The notes under the pieces: generated by a model
Seen by the model: only the letters and a program-made list of their open reading frames with translations
The model's database searches: none
Told to the model about the DNA's origin: nothing
Assembly (NCBI RefSeq): GCF_038396785.1
Contig: NZ_CP151087.1
Span: forward strand, 4,836,001 to 4,900,000
Source of the DNA: Sphingobacterium thalpophilum
GTDB lineage: Bacteria > Bacteroidota > Bacteroidia > Sphingobacteriales > Sphingobacteriaceae
Direction of reading: 5' to 3'
Length of the DNA: 64,000 nucleotides
Made by a program: the position numbers and the translations under genes
In this document: piece by piece, positions 8,389 to 17,923 of the stretch
Layout of the letters: each line of letters begins with the position of its first letter
How positions within the stretch are numbered: position 1 is the first letter of the stretch

Positions 8389-10458
8389 TTAAAAATTAAA
8401 ACTCATTCCGCCATAATAATTACGTAAAGGGGCAGGATTAAAATACCGTCCTCCAAAAGCATTGATATCGTTTCCAAGACTATATTTTTCATTGAGCAGA
8501 TTGTCGGCCCCAACAAAAAATCTGATTTTATGCCGTGAACAGACAGATTTGCTCCAGGATAATTTGCCTTGTAAAAGATGATACCGTTTGGCATAAACAG
8601 TGTTTGCGTCATCCAGTGGTATTGCTGCTGTTAAATTGGAAAGAAGATCCAACTGGAATTCATTCGGGAAAAATATATTCAACGAATTTACCCATACCGT
8701 TTTAGGAACCGCAGGAAGTTTATTGTCCTTATAGTTTTTGTCGCCTACCTGATAGGTTTTGAAACTGTAGTCATTAAGGGAAAAATTGCTGGTCAGCTGT
8801 AGGCTACGGACCATACCGGTTGTTTGAGGCCTGATCAAATACATGAATAGCGAGGCTTCCAATCCCTTTTGGTTTATTTTACCCGCATTTTGAAAATATT
8901 CAGCACCATTATCTCGTACTTGTCGGATAATGGCATTGTTCATTTGATACGTGTAGGCCGCTGCATCTAAAATAATCCGGCGATTCCACAAATGCCAACG
9001 AAGCCCAAATTCATGGTTTGTACCTGTTTCTGGTTTCAGCATCGTATTAATTGTATTGTCTGACGAGCGGACCTCAGCAACAGTTGCTGCAGAGAAACCT
9101 TTAGAAATCGATGCTCTAAGTGCAAGCATTGGAGTGATCAAATAGGATAGTGCTGCTCGTGGCATCCATGTACTCCCGAAATCAATATTTTCTTTGTTTT
9201 CTTGTGCGACAGGATAACGTTGCTGGTAGCCAATTTTATTCTCATTTAATCCGAGCGACAGCTCTACCTGGAGACGCTCTAGCCACTCCAGTTGGGTGCG
9301 TGCAAAAAATGATTGCTGACTATTTTCCAATTTGTCCTTGGCCTGAGGATCGGTAGCGACACCTAGGGCGTTGTCATAATTGTCAATAGCATACCAGCCC
9401 TTTTGCGCTTCCAAGCCCAGTTGGACTTCATATTTTAAATCTTGGCTCAGCAGATCGACATAAGATAAATACAGGCGCGTTCCTAAATTCTTTTCATCTC
9501 TTTTCTCGTAATTGGTGATGAAGGGATTTTTGATCTGATTGGATGAACCAAATACACTGGCGAATAAGGTCATCTTAGAACTGAGATGCGTCTGGTTGCT
9601 CAGTCCACCAAAGAATGTTTTGTCGTAGATTGCTGCTTTTTGTTCAGCAGCACCAGGATTTGGTCCGCCCTTAGGCCGGGCCTGCCTGCGGTCGCTCTCC
9701 ATTTGTGCTGCGGTGAGCCCCCCCGGAGTTTGGTAACCGAGATCCGAATAGAAACCGGTGAATTTCAATTCGGATGTTTTTGCATATTGCCAATTGTAAT
9801 TGAGCTGGATATTCTTTTTGTTTAAGGCTGAATTCTGGCGATAACCGTCACTTCTCGTCCAACTTTGATTGATAGCAAGTTGCTGAGTCTGGTTGATGGG
9901 TAATATTGCATTGAGCTGTTCTTGGAAAAGACCGTAGGAGCCCCCCGTTAATTGGAGGTTGACTTCAGGTTTGTCACATCGATCAAATCCTTTACTATAA
10001 AAGGAGAGCACACCGCCTGAATTGGCCCCATAGATTGATCCATCTGGACCTTTCAATATATTTATTTGCCCTATTGCGGATGGATCTATCAAGTTAAGAT
10101 AGGTGTTCCCGCCTGCGTCAGTAAATGGAAAGTCGTCCAGATATATTTTGACATTGCGAACACCAAAAGGTGAACGGATCATACTCCCACGGAGTGCTAG
10201 CCGGTAACTCCCAGGGGAACGTTCTTCCATGCGTAAACCCGGCACCCTGTTCATTGCTGAAACAAAAGAGGGCGACTGCTGGGATTGGATCATTTGGCTG
10301 CTTAACACAGCCGCAGAAGATGTCAATCGCAATAGCGGTTGTTTATTGAAGTAGGCTTTAACTTCGACCTGTTCTAGCCGATTAGTCGTAGTATCCACTT
10401 CCTGCGCATATAATTTGCTACATAAACCAAGGGTAGCAAGTAGGTAATATCTTTTCAT
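8389..10458 (-). CDS. TonB-dependent outer-membrane receptor
   Basis: The 689-residue protein has a signal peptide (MKRYYLLATLGLCSKLYAQ), a plug domain at about residues 40-150 and a 22-strand-type barrel ending in FNF, the C-terminal aromatic signature for BamA recognition. The plug contains VKIYLDDFPFTDAGG and INILKGPDGSIYGANSGGV. No CarboxypepD-like N-terminal extension and no SusD partner are present, so it resembles siderophore or metal-chelate receptors more than SusC glycan importers. It transports a ligand across the outer membrane using TonB energy. It probably shares a transcript with the preceding lipoprotein gene (gap 18 bases). Confidence 0.92.
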   Translation of the reverse strand: MKRYYLLATLGLCSKLYAQEVDTTTNRLEQVEVKAYFNKQPLLRLTSSAAVLSSQMIQSQQSPSFVSAMNRVPGLRMEERSPGSYRLALRGSMIRSPFGVRNVKIYLDDFPFTDAGGNTYLNLIDPSAIGQINILKGPDGSIYGANSGGVLSFYSKGFDRCDKPEVNLQLTGGSYGLFQEQLNAILPINQTQQLAINQSWTRSDGYRQNSALNKKNIQLNYNWQYAKTSELKFTGFYSDLGYQTPGGLTAAQMESDRRQARPKGGPNPGAAEQKAAIYDKTFFGGLSNQTHLSSKMTLFASVFGSSNQIKNPFITNYEKRDEKNLGTRLYLSYVDLLSQDLKYEVQLGLEAQKGWYAIDNYDNALGVATDPQAKDKLENSQQSFFARTQLEWLERLQVELSLGLNENKIGYQQRYPVAQENKENIDFGSTWMPRAALSYLITPMLALRASISKGFSAATVAEVRSSDNTINTMLKPETGTNHEFGLRWHLWNRRIILDAAAYTYQMNNAIIRQVRDNGAEYFQNAGKINQKGLEASLFMYLIRPQTTGMVRSLQLTSNFSLNDYSFKTYQVGDKNYKDNKLPAVPKTVWVNSLNIFFPNEFQLDLLSNLTAAIPLDDANTVYAKRYHLLQGKLSWSKSVCSRHKIRFFVGADNLLNEKYSLGNDINAFGGRYFNPAPLRNYYGGMSFNF

Positions 10459-10476
10459 CGTTAGGGTTTGGTCGGC

Positions 10477-11268
10477 TTAGTCTGCAAATTCCTGACTGAA
10501 ATAAATTTCAAAAATCTGCTTTTTCTTATTGTATTTTAGGCATTGAAAATTCGCATATACGGAGCTGGTCGGTACACAAAGACTGTTGGCCATGGCTTCT
10601 TTTGAAAATTTTTTGTTCAGACAGCCCTGCTGCAAATCAAAGTTTTTGTTCGTCGAAATATCGGTCACATCAAAGGAATTGTCGTCAATCAGGTAATTTG
10701 AATTGTTTAAACGAATATAATCCTCTTGATAAATCAGTTCGGAAGCAACGAGATAATCGAGCGATCCAAAGCTGGATGAACAATCCAGATTTTGAAGGGT
10801 ATTGACAACTTTTAACTCTTTATACAATGTGTTGTATGTATTGCGTTTATGATCGAATAAGGTGATCTCGATGTGATGATTATCTTTGTTGTACAGCATA
10901 TACCCAAGGTCTCCGAAGCCATTTTCGAAGATATTCCCTTTCGCGATCGCTAAAACAGCCAAGTTAGGATGCCCAAGAAAATAATCCTGCTGGTCTGCAC
11001 TTAGTGTTGTCGTTAACTTCTGATGAAGTTTATCGAAGAGGCCGGCATCGTTCATTTTCATTAACTGCTGCGTTTGTTCCTTTATTCGGTCTGCAAAACG
11101 GGGGCTATCGTAGCTCGAAGTATCCGATGGGATCGGTGGTGATGCAGGAGGGACTACCTGTTCTTTCTTTTGTAGGTCATTTTTCGTTGTTTTTGGCGTC
11201 TTTGTCTGATGACAGGAAACAAGAGCCAATGATAATACAATGTATAGAAAAAAGGTTTTTAAATTCAT
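10477..11268 (-). CDS. Hypothetical lipoprotein
   Basis: The 263-residue protein begins with a lipoprotein signal (MNLKTFFLYIVLSLALVSC; lipobox LVSC, Cys at residue 19). A Lys/Pro/Thr-rich linker follows, then a globular domain of about 200 residues without a motif I recognise. It sits just upstream of the TonB receptor in the same direction. It may be a surface or periplasmic partner of that receptor, but this is inferred from position only. Confidence 0.75.
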   Translation of the reverse strand: MNLKTFFLYIVLSLALVSCHQTKTPKTTKNDLQKKEQVVPPASPPIPSDTSSYDSPRFADRIKEQTQQLMKMNDAGLFDKLHQKLTTTLSADQQDYFLGHPNLAVLAIAKGNIFENGFGDLGYMLYNKDNHHIEITLFDHKRNTYNTLYKELKVVNTLQNLDCSSSFGSLDYLVASELIYQEDYIRLNNSNYLIDDNSFDVTDISTNKNFDLQQGCLNKKFSKEAMANSLCVPTSSVYANFQCLKYNKKKQIFEIYFSQEFAD

Positions 11269-11375
11269 GATGAAGTATCGTCAATGCCAATTCAGTCACT
11301 CTTCGTGAATAGAAAGAGCAACAACATCGGCTAATTTAGTTATTTTATGGCAAACAAAGCTGTCGCAACCTGGAT

Positions 11376-12686
11376 TTAGAAGGCTTCATTCAGCCCTAAA
11401 AAGAAACCACGGGAACCATATTTTCCAAAGGCATAGTCCAGACATAGATTTGTGCGTGTTGCTTTGTTAAAGAGTACCCGTAATCCGGCACCACCCCCAG
11501 GTTGCCATCTTTCAAAAAGTTTGGTGCCCAGTTCGTCGCTGGCAGTCTGTAGGTTAAAAAAAGCAGCTCCGCTCAAAAAGCGATTCTTTAAAATTGGGAA
11601 GCGGTATTCTGTTTCGGCATAACCGAAAGAAATTCCTTTGAAATAACCAATGGTATAACCCCGTCCACTTCTGACGGCTACGTCTCTTCCCGTTCCTGGG
11701 AGATCAAAATAGGGAAGTGTACCACCAAGTTTATAGGAGCCCCAATACCAGAAGGCAAGTACATGAGCGGGGTCGGACTGAGATAGACTAAAGTATTTTC
11801 GAAAGTCGGTGGTAAGCTGTACAGCACTTTTGCTACTGCCCAACAGCGTTGTGTTCCATCGTACACCGATATCCGAATAGATTCCTTTGTAAGGCCTATT
11901 GGGATTGTCTCTTGTCATATATTGCATATTGAGCAATAGTCCATTGGAATTATAACTGTCGGGCTCGAAGCCATGTTTTTCGGTGTAGATGGTATTGGGC
12001 GTAATGTTGCCATTGGGGCCGCTGCTGGTTATTTTTCGTCGTAAGTCAAACGCCAATCCGGCTCCAACAAATAGTCCGTCGGCGATACGTTTATAGACTT
12101 TTTCATTAAATGTAAACGCGTTATATTTTGCTCCGTATTTCTTATGGTCGGGGTTGGCAAGGATCTCTTCATCGGCATTGTTCCATTTTCCATGGGGAGT
12201 CATGCCCAAACCCGCATCTAAAGCGACCATTTTGACAAGTGCAAAAGCGCCCTGAAAATTTAGTTTATTGTTGGGGGTAAAGATATTATGACTGATATAG
12301 AAGACCATGATGTTTTTTGTGGTGATTGAGGCGGATGTCGCTGCGATCGACATGGTCGTTGTTTTGGGGTCACCCAATACTTTCCCCGCGACAGCCTTGA
12401 TTCCGATCTGACCACCAATGGTTGGGTTGTAGGCAATGTTGGGCATTAAGGTGATGGGAGAGCGTTTACTCGCATGTTCCTTTTTTCGTTTGGGATGGAT
12501 TATTCTTCCGATTAGATCCGATATATCGTATTGACTGGCCAAGGCCGAGTCACGCTGATGTTTGTACTGTGCAAGAGAGTCTGTTTTTGCATCGGTTTGG
12601 GCAGGGAGCAGCGTAGGGATTAAAATTAAAAGTATTCCTAAAAAAGCATGTCGGAAGAAATCGTTAAAACGTAAAAGTTGATGCAT
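11376..12686 (-). CDS. Omp85-like (BamA/TamA-type surface antigen) outer-membrane beta-barrel protein
   Basis: This 436-residue protein carries a signal peptide ending near LIPTLLPAQTD. The rest is a predicted 16-strand barrel related to the bacterial surface antigen domain, with the characteristic late segment GRGYTIGYFKGISFGYAETEYRFPIL and C-terminal FFLGLNEAF. POTRA repeats are absent, so it is too short to be BamA itself. Short Omp85 relatives of this form are common in Bacteroidota; their cargo is unknown. It is divergent from the M1 peptidase gene. Confidence 0.75.
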   Translation of the reverse strand: MHQLLRFNDFFRHAFLGILLILIPTLLPAQTDAKTDSLAQYKHQRDSALASQYDISDLIGRIIHPKRKKEHASKRSPITLMPNIAYNPTIGGQIGIKAVAGKVLGDPKTTTMSIAATSASITTKNIMVFYISHNIFTPNNKLNFQGAFALVKMVALDAGLGMTPHGKWNNADEEILANPDHKKYGAKYNAFTFNEKVYKRIADGLFVGAGLAFDLRRKITSSGPNGNITPNTIYTEKHGFEPDSYNSNGLLLNMQYMTRDNPNRPYKGIYSDIGVRWNTTLLGSSKSAVQLTTDFRKYFSLSQSDPAHVLAFWYWGSYKLGGTLPYFDLPGTGRDVAVRSGRGYTIGYFKGISFGYAETEYRFPILKNRFLSGAAFFNLQTASDELGTKLFERWQPGGGAGLRVLFNKATRTNLCLDYAFGKYGSRGFFLGLNEAF

Positions 12687-12884
12687 ACATTCGGGTCTAT
12701 CTTAAAACTAAACGTCAAAAAAAATAAAATGTTTTCTCAAGTACTCGGAGCCTGTCTTTTTTTGATCTCTGAACAAATGCAAATGTGGTATTGTGTTGAA
12801 GAAGTTTATTTTTCTTGTGGAGCTGGAGAATTAAACTTGCAAATCACAGCAAATTTATCTTAGTTTGATTATTTAAACTAGGAT

Positions 12885-14765
12885 ATGATAGGACGCACTA
12901 TATTTAACTATGGATTGACTTTGCTTTTATTGACAGGGGTAGCTCATGCGCAAGAACTGTATACCCCAAGAAATATTCAGCAAGCGATCGAAAAGGGAAC
13001 CCGTACCAAAACGGGTCTACCAGGGAAAAACTATTGGCAGAATTTTGGTAAGTATGATGTGCGGGTGCAATTGGATCCGGCTACAAAGATGGTGAGTGGA
13101 ACAGAGACTATTCTGTACACAAACAATAGTCCCGATACATTGAAACGCTTGGCTATCCGATTTGTTAACAATGTGCACAAACCTAATGCGGTACGTGCGG
13201 CATACGCTTCGGACGACTACCTGACTTCGGGCCTAAAGATTAAATCATTTAAATTGAATGGTCAAGTTTACGACGTAAACAGCAAGGACTGGGGAACGGT
13301 GAAGTTAGGTGATTTTGGGCAGAAAATCCTTCCGGGAAGCACTGCAACATTGGACATTAGCTGGGAATATCCGTTATCTGTCGAAAGCGACCGTGAAGGG
13401 CTATTGAATGCTTCCACCTTTTATTGTGCTTACGCTTATCCGCGTGTGTCTGTATACGACGATTACAATGGCTGGGATCTTCTGGAACATAATGGCCGAC
13501 AAGAATTCTACAATGGTTTCAACGATTATCAATTTGAGATATCCGTTCCGAAGAACTTTGTTGTGTGGGCGACAGGTGAATTGACAAATGCGGCTGAGGT
13601 ACTGCAGAAACCTATTCTGGACCGTTTCGAAAAATCAAAAGTCAGCGATACGCCAATACATATCGCGACAGATGCCGAAATGAAAGCGGGGAAAGTGACA
13701 ACACAAGAAGCCTGGAATAAGTGGAAATTCAAAGCAACCTATGTGCCTGATTTTTGTTTCAGTGTGAGTGACAATTATATCTGGGATGGCGGGAGTGTAG
13801 ATTTGGGAAGTAAGCGCGTGAGTGTGCAGTCAAGCTATGTCGCCGGAACGCCAGATTTTGAACAATACATTGGTTGGCAGCAATATTGCATTGACTGGTT
13901 TTCTAAAAATTGGCCTGGTGTCACTTATCCATATCCAACAATGACAGCCGTTCAGGGATTTGCAGACATGGAATATCCGATGATGATTAATGATTCGAGT
14001 GTCCCAGATAATCTTGTGGACGCACGGCAAACAGCGGACCATGAAATTGCACATACCTATTTCCCTTTTTACATGGGTATCAATGAGACGCGATACGGTT
14101 ATATGGATGAAGGCTGGGCTACTGCATTGGAATTCTGGATTGGAAATGCGGAGATTGGTGCCGAAAAAAATAAAGAACTTTTCAAAGATGCCCGTGTAAA
14201 GCGCTATATCTTTGACCCCTCTACCGAAGAAGACCAACCCTTGATTACCATGACCTCTCAGTTGAGTGGTTTAGGGTATGGCAACAATGCCTACATCAAG
14301 GCCGCATTGTCTTATATTGCGTTACGGGATTACCTGGGTGATGAACTGTTTAAAAAAGCACTACACCATTACATGGAGCTATGGCATGGAAAACATCCGA
14401 CGCCTTGGGACTTCTTTTACAGCATCAATGCTGGAGCTGGGCAGAATTTAAACTGGTATTGGAAAAATTGGTATTTTACCAATAATTACATTGACCTTAA
14501 AGTGAATGGTTTTAAACAGCTTGCTGGTAAAAATACACTTACGATCACCAATGTCGGGGGATTTGCAATTCCCTTTGATGTGTTGATTACCTATACGGAT
14601 GGATCGGTGGAGACAAAACATCAAACTCCGTCAATTTGGCAACACAATGAAAAACAGGTAATCCTGACTTGGACTTCGACTAAAAAGGTGAAAAATATTA
14701 CCTTGGACGGTGGCATTTTTATGGATTACACCGCCAAGGACAACAGCTGGGACGTTATTAAATAA
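12885..14765 (+). CDS. M1-family zinc metallopeptidase, exported
   Basis: The 626-residue protein has a signal peptide (MIGRTIFNYGLTLLLLTGVAHAQ). The gluzincin active site is clear: HEIAH at residues 386-390 with the third zinc ligand Glu409 in YMDEGWATALE, an exact HExxH-18-E spacing. A beta-sheet N-terminal domain precedes it, and the helical C-terminal part is short compared with PepN. It should remove N-terminal residues from peptides in the periplasm. The usual exopeptidase GxMEN motif is replaced by FADMEYPMMI, seen in the branch of secreted Bacteroidota M1 enzymes; substrate preference is unknown. Confidence 0.92.
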   Translation: MIGRTIFNYGLTLLLLTGVAHAQELYTPRNIQQAIEKGTRTKTGLPGKNYWQNFGKYDVRVQLDPATKMVSGTETILYTNNSPDTLKRLAIRFVNNVHKPNAVRAAYASDDYLTSGLKIKSFKLNGQVYDVNSKDWGTVKLGDFGQKILPGSTATLDISWEYPLSVESDREGLLNASTFYCAYAYPRVSVYDDYNGWDLLEHNGRQEFYNGFNDYQFEISVPKNFVVWATGELTNAAEVLQKPILDRFEKSKVSDTPIHIATDAEMKAGKVTTQEAWNKWKFKATYVPDFCFSVSDNYIWDGGSVDLGSKRVSVQSSYVAGTPDFEQYIGWQQYCIDWFSKNWPGVTYPYPTMTAVQGFADMEYPMMINDSSVPDNLVDARQTADHEIAHTYFPFYMGINETRYGYMDEGWATALEFWIGNAEIGAEKNKELFKDARVKRYIFDPSTEEDQPLITMTSQLSGLGYGNNAYIKAALSYIALRDYLGDELFKKALHHYMELWHGKHPTPWDFFYSINAGAGQNLNWYWKNWYFTNNYIDLKVNGFKQLAGKNTLTITNVGGFAIPFDVLITYTDGSVETKHQTPSIWQHNEKQVILTWTSTKKVKNITLDGGIFMDYTAKDNSWDVIK

Positions 14766-14774
14766 CCCGATCGA

Positions 14775-14810
14775 TCGTGTCAGCCTTTATGTTTGAAAAG
14801 GTTGACACGA
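14775..14810. terminator. Hairpin after the M1 peptidase gene
   Basis: A 13-base-pair stem (TCGTGTCAGCCTT paired with AAGGTTGACACGA, one G-T pair) starts ten bases after the stop codon. There is no T tract, so it is either a weak terminator or a 3' stabilising hairpin. Confidence 0.5.
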
Positions 14811-14886
14811 TTAGTGACTGAATGCTGTTGAAGGCTGCCTACAACTAGGTGTCCATTCCTGTAAGCCTTACTCTGGGGCTGTAAGA

Positions 14887-15498
14887 TTACAGCTGATCGA
14901 TGCTTCGAAATGTCAGATTAATTCGTGCACTGAACACCTTTTTTGTCGGTGGAAGCCGATGCAACCAATACGTTTGTGTAAGACCTTTCATCACCAATAA
15001 ACTTCCATGGCCCAAGATGAGGTCTATTTTTTCTTTGCTCGTTTTATGTTTAAAGGCAAACTTTCGTTCAGCACCAAAGCTTAAAGAAGCAATTGCTCCA
15101 TTTTTTTTAAGGTCTTTTTCACCGTCACTGTGCCAGGCCATTCCTTCGTCGCCATTGTGATAAAGATTCAACAGGCAGGAATTATACGTCTCCTGTGTTT
15201 GTTCTTCGGCAATCTTTTTCAGCTCAAGAAGCTCTTTTGTCCAGGGAAGCGCCCTTTTAGTGGTGTTGGAATAGCTATATTCGAAAGCCTGGTCGCCATA
15301 CCAAGCCACTTTTCGTTTGGTGACGATTTCGTTTCCAAAAATAATAGCACGGTCATTTACCCATTCGATCGAGTCCATGAGTCTATCAAAATAGTGGTTT
15401 GCTTTCTGTGGAGGCAGTATTTTACCATAATAATTGACAGTCCCATCGTAAGGGAGTAGATTTCTATTGCCATCGAAGAGATTGTCGAAAAGTTCCAT
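14887..15498 (-). CDS. alkB: AlkB-like Fe(II)/2-oxoglutarate dioxygenase, alkylated-base repair
   Basis: The 203-residue protein has the jelly-roll motifs of AlkB. The HxD iron ligands are in GMAWHSDGEKDLK, the distal His in QTYWLHRLPPT, and the 2-oxoglutarate-binding RxNxTFR in SARINLTFRS. It oxidatively removes methyl groups from 1-methyladenine and 3-methylcytosine in DNA or RNA. The sequence resembles the ALKBH2/3-type bacterial branch. It lies 22 bases downstream of an AraC-methyltransferase fusion gene, making a two-gene alkylation-damage operon analogous to ada-alkB of Escherichia coli. Confidence 0.9.
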   Translation of the reverse strand: MELFDNLFDGNRNLLPYDGTVNYYGKILPPQKANHYFDRLMDSIEWVNDRAIIFGNEIVTKRKVAWYGDQAFEYSYSNTTKRALPWTKELLELKKIAEEQTQETYNSCLLNLYHNGDEGMAWHSDGEKDLKKNGAIASLSFGAERKFAFKHKTSKEKIDLILGHGSLLVMKGLTQTYWLHRLPPTKKVFSARINLTFRSIDQL

Positions 15499-15520
15499 TT
15501 TATCGTATTGTGTGTGTTTA

Positions 15521-16357
15521 TTAAATAGCCGTATGCAAAGTCTCCCATCCGATCATCGCTGTTTTCCGCATTGGATCCCATCGGTAACCACCAAATATAC
15601 CGCTGTTTTGTATAACACGATGACAGGGGATAAGGTAAGCTATCGGATTGCTACCGACAGCTGTGCCGACAGCACGGGAAGCTTTGGGGTTTCCGATTTG
15701 AGAAGCGATAGCACCGTAGGTACTTAAGTTACCCATAGGGATTTTTAATAAAGCTTCCCAGACTTTCAATTGAAAATCAGTGCCTTTTAAATGTAATTTT
15801 ACCTGGCGGATATCTTTGTCTTGGGGATTTAATGCGCTGCGTGCATTCTCGTGCATGCTATCTCCCTGTTGTCGATATGTTGCGTTCGGAAAGCGTTGTT
15901 GAAGGGTGTCAAAAGCTGTTAAGTTGTCATCGGCATAGGCAATATGACAAATACCTTTTGAAGTGGATGCAATTAGCATTGTGCCGAATAAGCTCTGATA
16001 ATAGGCGTAGGAAATCAATAGATTGGAGCCTTCATTTTTATATTCAGCGGGAGTCATTCCCTCAATATTGATAAATAGCTCATGAAGTCTACTGCTGCTG
16101 GAAAGACCAAGTTGATAGGTGGTTTCGGCGATATTACTTTCCTTGAGCAATGATTTTGCATGATTTATACTTACGTACTGTAAGAATTTCTTGGGGCTTG
16201 TACCAGCCCATGCGGTAAACATGCGTTGAAAATGAGCTTCACTCATGTAAACATGAGAAGCGATCTGACCCAATGTAGGTTGCGTCTTAAAGTTTTCCTG
16301 TAAGAAATGTATGGCCTTGGCGATACGTTGAAAATCTACTTCTTGTTGAATAGTCAT
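15521..16357 (-). CDS. AraC-type regulator fused to O6-methylguanine-DNA methyltransferase (Ada-like, lacking N-Ada)
   Basis: The 278-residue protein combines an N-terminal AraC helix-turn-helix domain (residues 1-100: IASHVYMSEAHFQRMF, MTPAEYK) with a C-terminal alkyltransferase domain whose acceptor cysteine is Cys245 in LIPCHRVIQNSGIFGGYRW. It transfers methyl groups from O6-methylguanine to itself. The zinc-binding N-terminal domain of E. coli Ada that senses methylphosphotriesters is missing, so how it would be activated as a regulator is unclear. It likely controls itself and the alkB gene behind it. Confidence 0.9.
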   Translation of the reverse strand: MTIQQEVDFQRIAKAIHFLQENFKTQPTLGQIASHVYMSEAHFQRMFTAWAGTSPKKFLQYVSINHAKSLLKESNIAETTYQLGLSSSSRLHELFINIEGMTPAEYKNEGSNLLISYAYYQSLFGTMLIASTSKGICHIAYADDNLTAFDTLQQRFPNATYRQQGDSMHENARSALNPQDKDIRQVKLHLKGTDFQLKVWEALLKIPMGNLSTYGAIASQIGNPKASRAVGTAVGSNPIAYLIPCHRVIQNSGIFGGYRWDPMRKTAMIGWETLHTAI

Positions 16358-16424
16358 GATTGTTCATTTAATTTATACAAAATTGCTAATAAGAAGAAGT
16401 CTTTAAAATCCGATTTATGCTAAA

Positions 16425-16724
16425 TTAAATGTTGGATGAAGGAGATTTGTCCGAATGACCCAAGGATTTATCTGGTGCAATTAGATCTCGGATGAGCTGT
16501 TTGAGTTCTTTTATTTCGGGGAATCGACCAGCTCTTTTTCGATCGAATATCTCCTGATCCGCTACCCGTACGGTATAACGGCCTGCAATTTTGCTGGGGA
16601 CCAGCATCACTCCATGGATCTCATCGGTGAACGAACTCAGTACCTCCTGCGCCATATAGGCGGCGCGCAGCATCCAATTGCATTTTGGACAATATTCAAT
16701 TTCAATAACAGGTTTTGTTGCCAT
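16425..16724 (-). CDS. SelT/SelW/SelH-family thioredoxin-fold protein
   Basis: This 99-residue protein matches the Rdx family: EIEYCPKCNWMLRAAYMAQEVL carries the redox motif CPKC (residues 12-15) after the first strand, and the middle GRYTVRVADQEIFDRKRAGRFPEIKELKQLIRD is the family's second half. It is the Cys-containing, non-selenocysteine form. It probably has a thiol redox role in the cytoplasm, but no substrate is known. Confidence 0.85.
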   Translation of the reverse strand: MATKPVIEIEYCPKCNWMLRAAYMAQEVLSSFTDEIHGVMLVPSKIAGRYTVRVADQEIFDRKRAGRFPEIKELKQLIRDLIAPDKSLGHSDKSPSSNI

Positions 16725-16844
16725 GAGTTAAGTTCAAGTACGTTGTTTTGTTTTAAACAAATTTATCGATCCTTGCGCTGCAATCAAAGCGCTTTTTGTC
16801 ATGGAAATTTCGAGATTATTTCCAACTCAGCGGAGTCCTGTATA

Positions 16845-16901
16845 CAACAAGCCCATTCCATTGGCCTTTTTCTCAGTTAATGGAATGGGCTGGTATTGTT
16901 G
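16845..16901. terminator. Long hairpin between ygiD and the SelW-like gene
   Basis: A perfect 13-base stem AGCCCATTCCATT / AATGGAATGGGCT (16850-16862 with 16879-16891) is extended by CAACA/TGTTG outside. It lies just past the ygiD stop codon. There is no long T tract, so its termination activity is uncertain. Confidence 0.5.
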
Positions 16902-16928
16902 GATATTCCTGACAGGTATGCTGGAGGC

Positions 16929-17813
16929 TTAACCGATTTTCAAAGAAGTCATGGTCAGCGATCCAGCCACTGAATTGTCGTTGAAGAGAAACAACTCATC
17001 ATTTTTCTCCTGTAAACCCAAGGTATAGATTAAAGGGAGGTAATGTTCAGGAGTTGGAATTGCCAAGTCGAACTCTTTGCCCTGTTTTCTGAAATCTATG
17101 AGCGCTTGATGGTTGCCGTTCTGAATAAATTTCTTCATTTTTTCATTGGCTATCGTAGCCCACTCATAGGCATAGCCTGCCGTATCGAGCTTGTCCCAGG
17201 CGACCATTCGTAAGTTGTGCACCATATTGCCGCTACCGATAATGAGCACCCCTTTTTTTCTTAGCGCGTTTAATTGCTGTGCAATCTCGTAATGGTATGC
17301 TGCAGGCTGTGTGTAATCAATGCTCATTTGAATAATTGGAACGTCTGCATCAGGGTATAGATGTTTGACTACAGACCATGATCCATGGTCCAGCCCCCAT
17401 TTGTCGTCGAGATGAACGTCTGTTTTGCTGACAATACGCTGTGTTTCTAAAGCGAGCGCCGGGCTGCCTGGAGCTGGGTATTGGACATCAAATAATGCCT
17501 GAGGAAAACCGCCAAAGTCATGAATGGTGGCGGGATGCTCCATCGCTGTGACAAATGTTCCACGTGTTTCCCAGTGTGCCGAGACAACAAGAATCGCCTT
17601 CGGTTTTTCGAAAGTTTGGCCAATTTTTTTGAATCCCCGGACAAATTCGTTGTCCTCTATGGCGTTCATGGGACTTCCATGTCCTAAAAATAAGACTGGA
17701 AATTTGTCCGTTGCCTCCAGTTCCTCGGAAAATTTATATAAAGAGTTTGCTTTATGAGCTACTCCAGCTAATGGTAATGTTGCCATAATTTTAATAAAAT
17801 CCTTTCTACGCAT
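16929..17813 (-). CDS. ygiD: 4,5-DOPA dioxygenase extradiol (YgiD family)
   Basis: The 294-residue protein is of the LigB-type extradiol dioxygenase superfamily. Visible features are PVLFLGHGSPMNAIEDN near residue 40, VVSAHWETRG with a metal-binding His, WGLDHGSWSVVKHLYPDADVP, and GSGNMVHNLR. These enzymes ring-open catechols such as DOPA. Residues 1-25 (MRRKDFIKIMATLPLAGVAHKA) look like an export signal with an RRxDF-like twin-arginine start, which most YgiD proteins lack. A divergently placed AraC gene may regulate it. Confidence 0.88.
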   Translation of the reverse strand: MRRKDFIKIMATLPLAGVAHKANSLYKFSEELEATDKFPVLFLGHGSPMNAIEDNEFVRGFKKIGQTFEKPKAILVVSAHWETRGTFVTAMEHPATIHDFGGFPQALFDVQYPAPGSPALALETQRIVSKTDVHLDDKWGLDHGSWSVVKHLYPDADVPIIQMSIDYTQPAAYHYEIAQQLNALRKKGVLIIGSGNMVHNLRMVAWDKLDTAGYAYEWATIANEKMKKFIQNGNHQALIDFRKQGKEFDLAIPTPEHYLPLIYTLGLQEKNDELFLFNDNSVAGSLTMTSLKIG

Positions 17814-17845
17814 TTGATATGATGTGACTGCGTCAATTTTTATTA

Positions 17846-17853
17846 CAAAGGTA
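17846..17853 (-). promoter_or_regulatory. Possible -7 box upstream of ygiD
   Basis: On the minus strand TACCTTTG fits the Bacteroidota -7 consensus TAnnTTTG, 33 bases before the ygiD ATG. No good -33 TTTG is seen at the expected distance, so a regulator may be needed. Confidence 0.35.
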
Positions 17854-17923
17854 AGGGATGGGTTTGGCTAGGCGGTATCATTATCCTGTCAATCTGTTGT
17901 ACTATTCGGAAATCTGTTGTACG

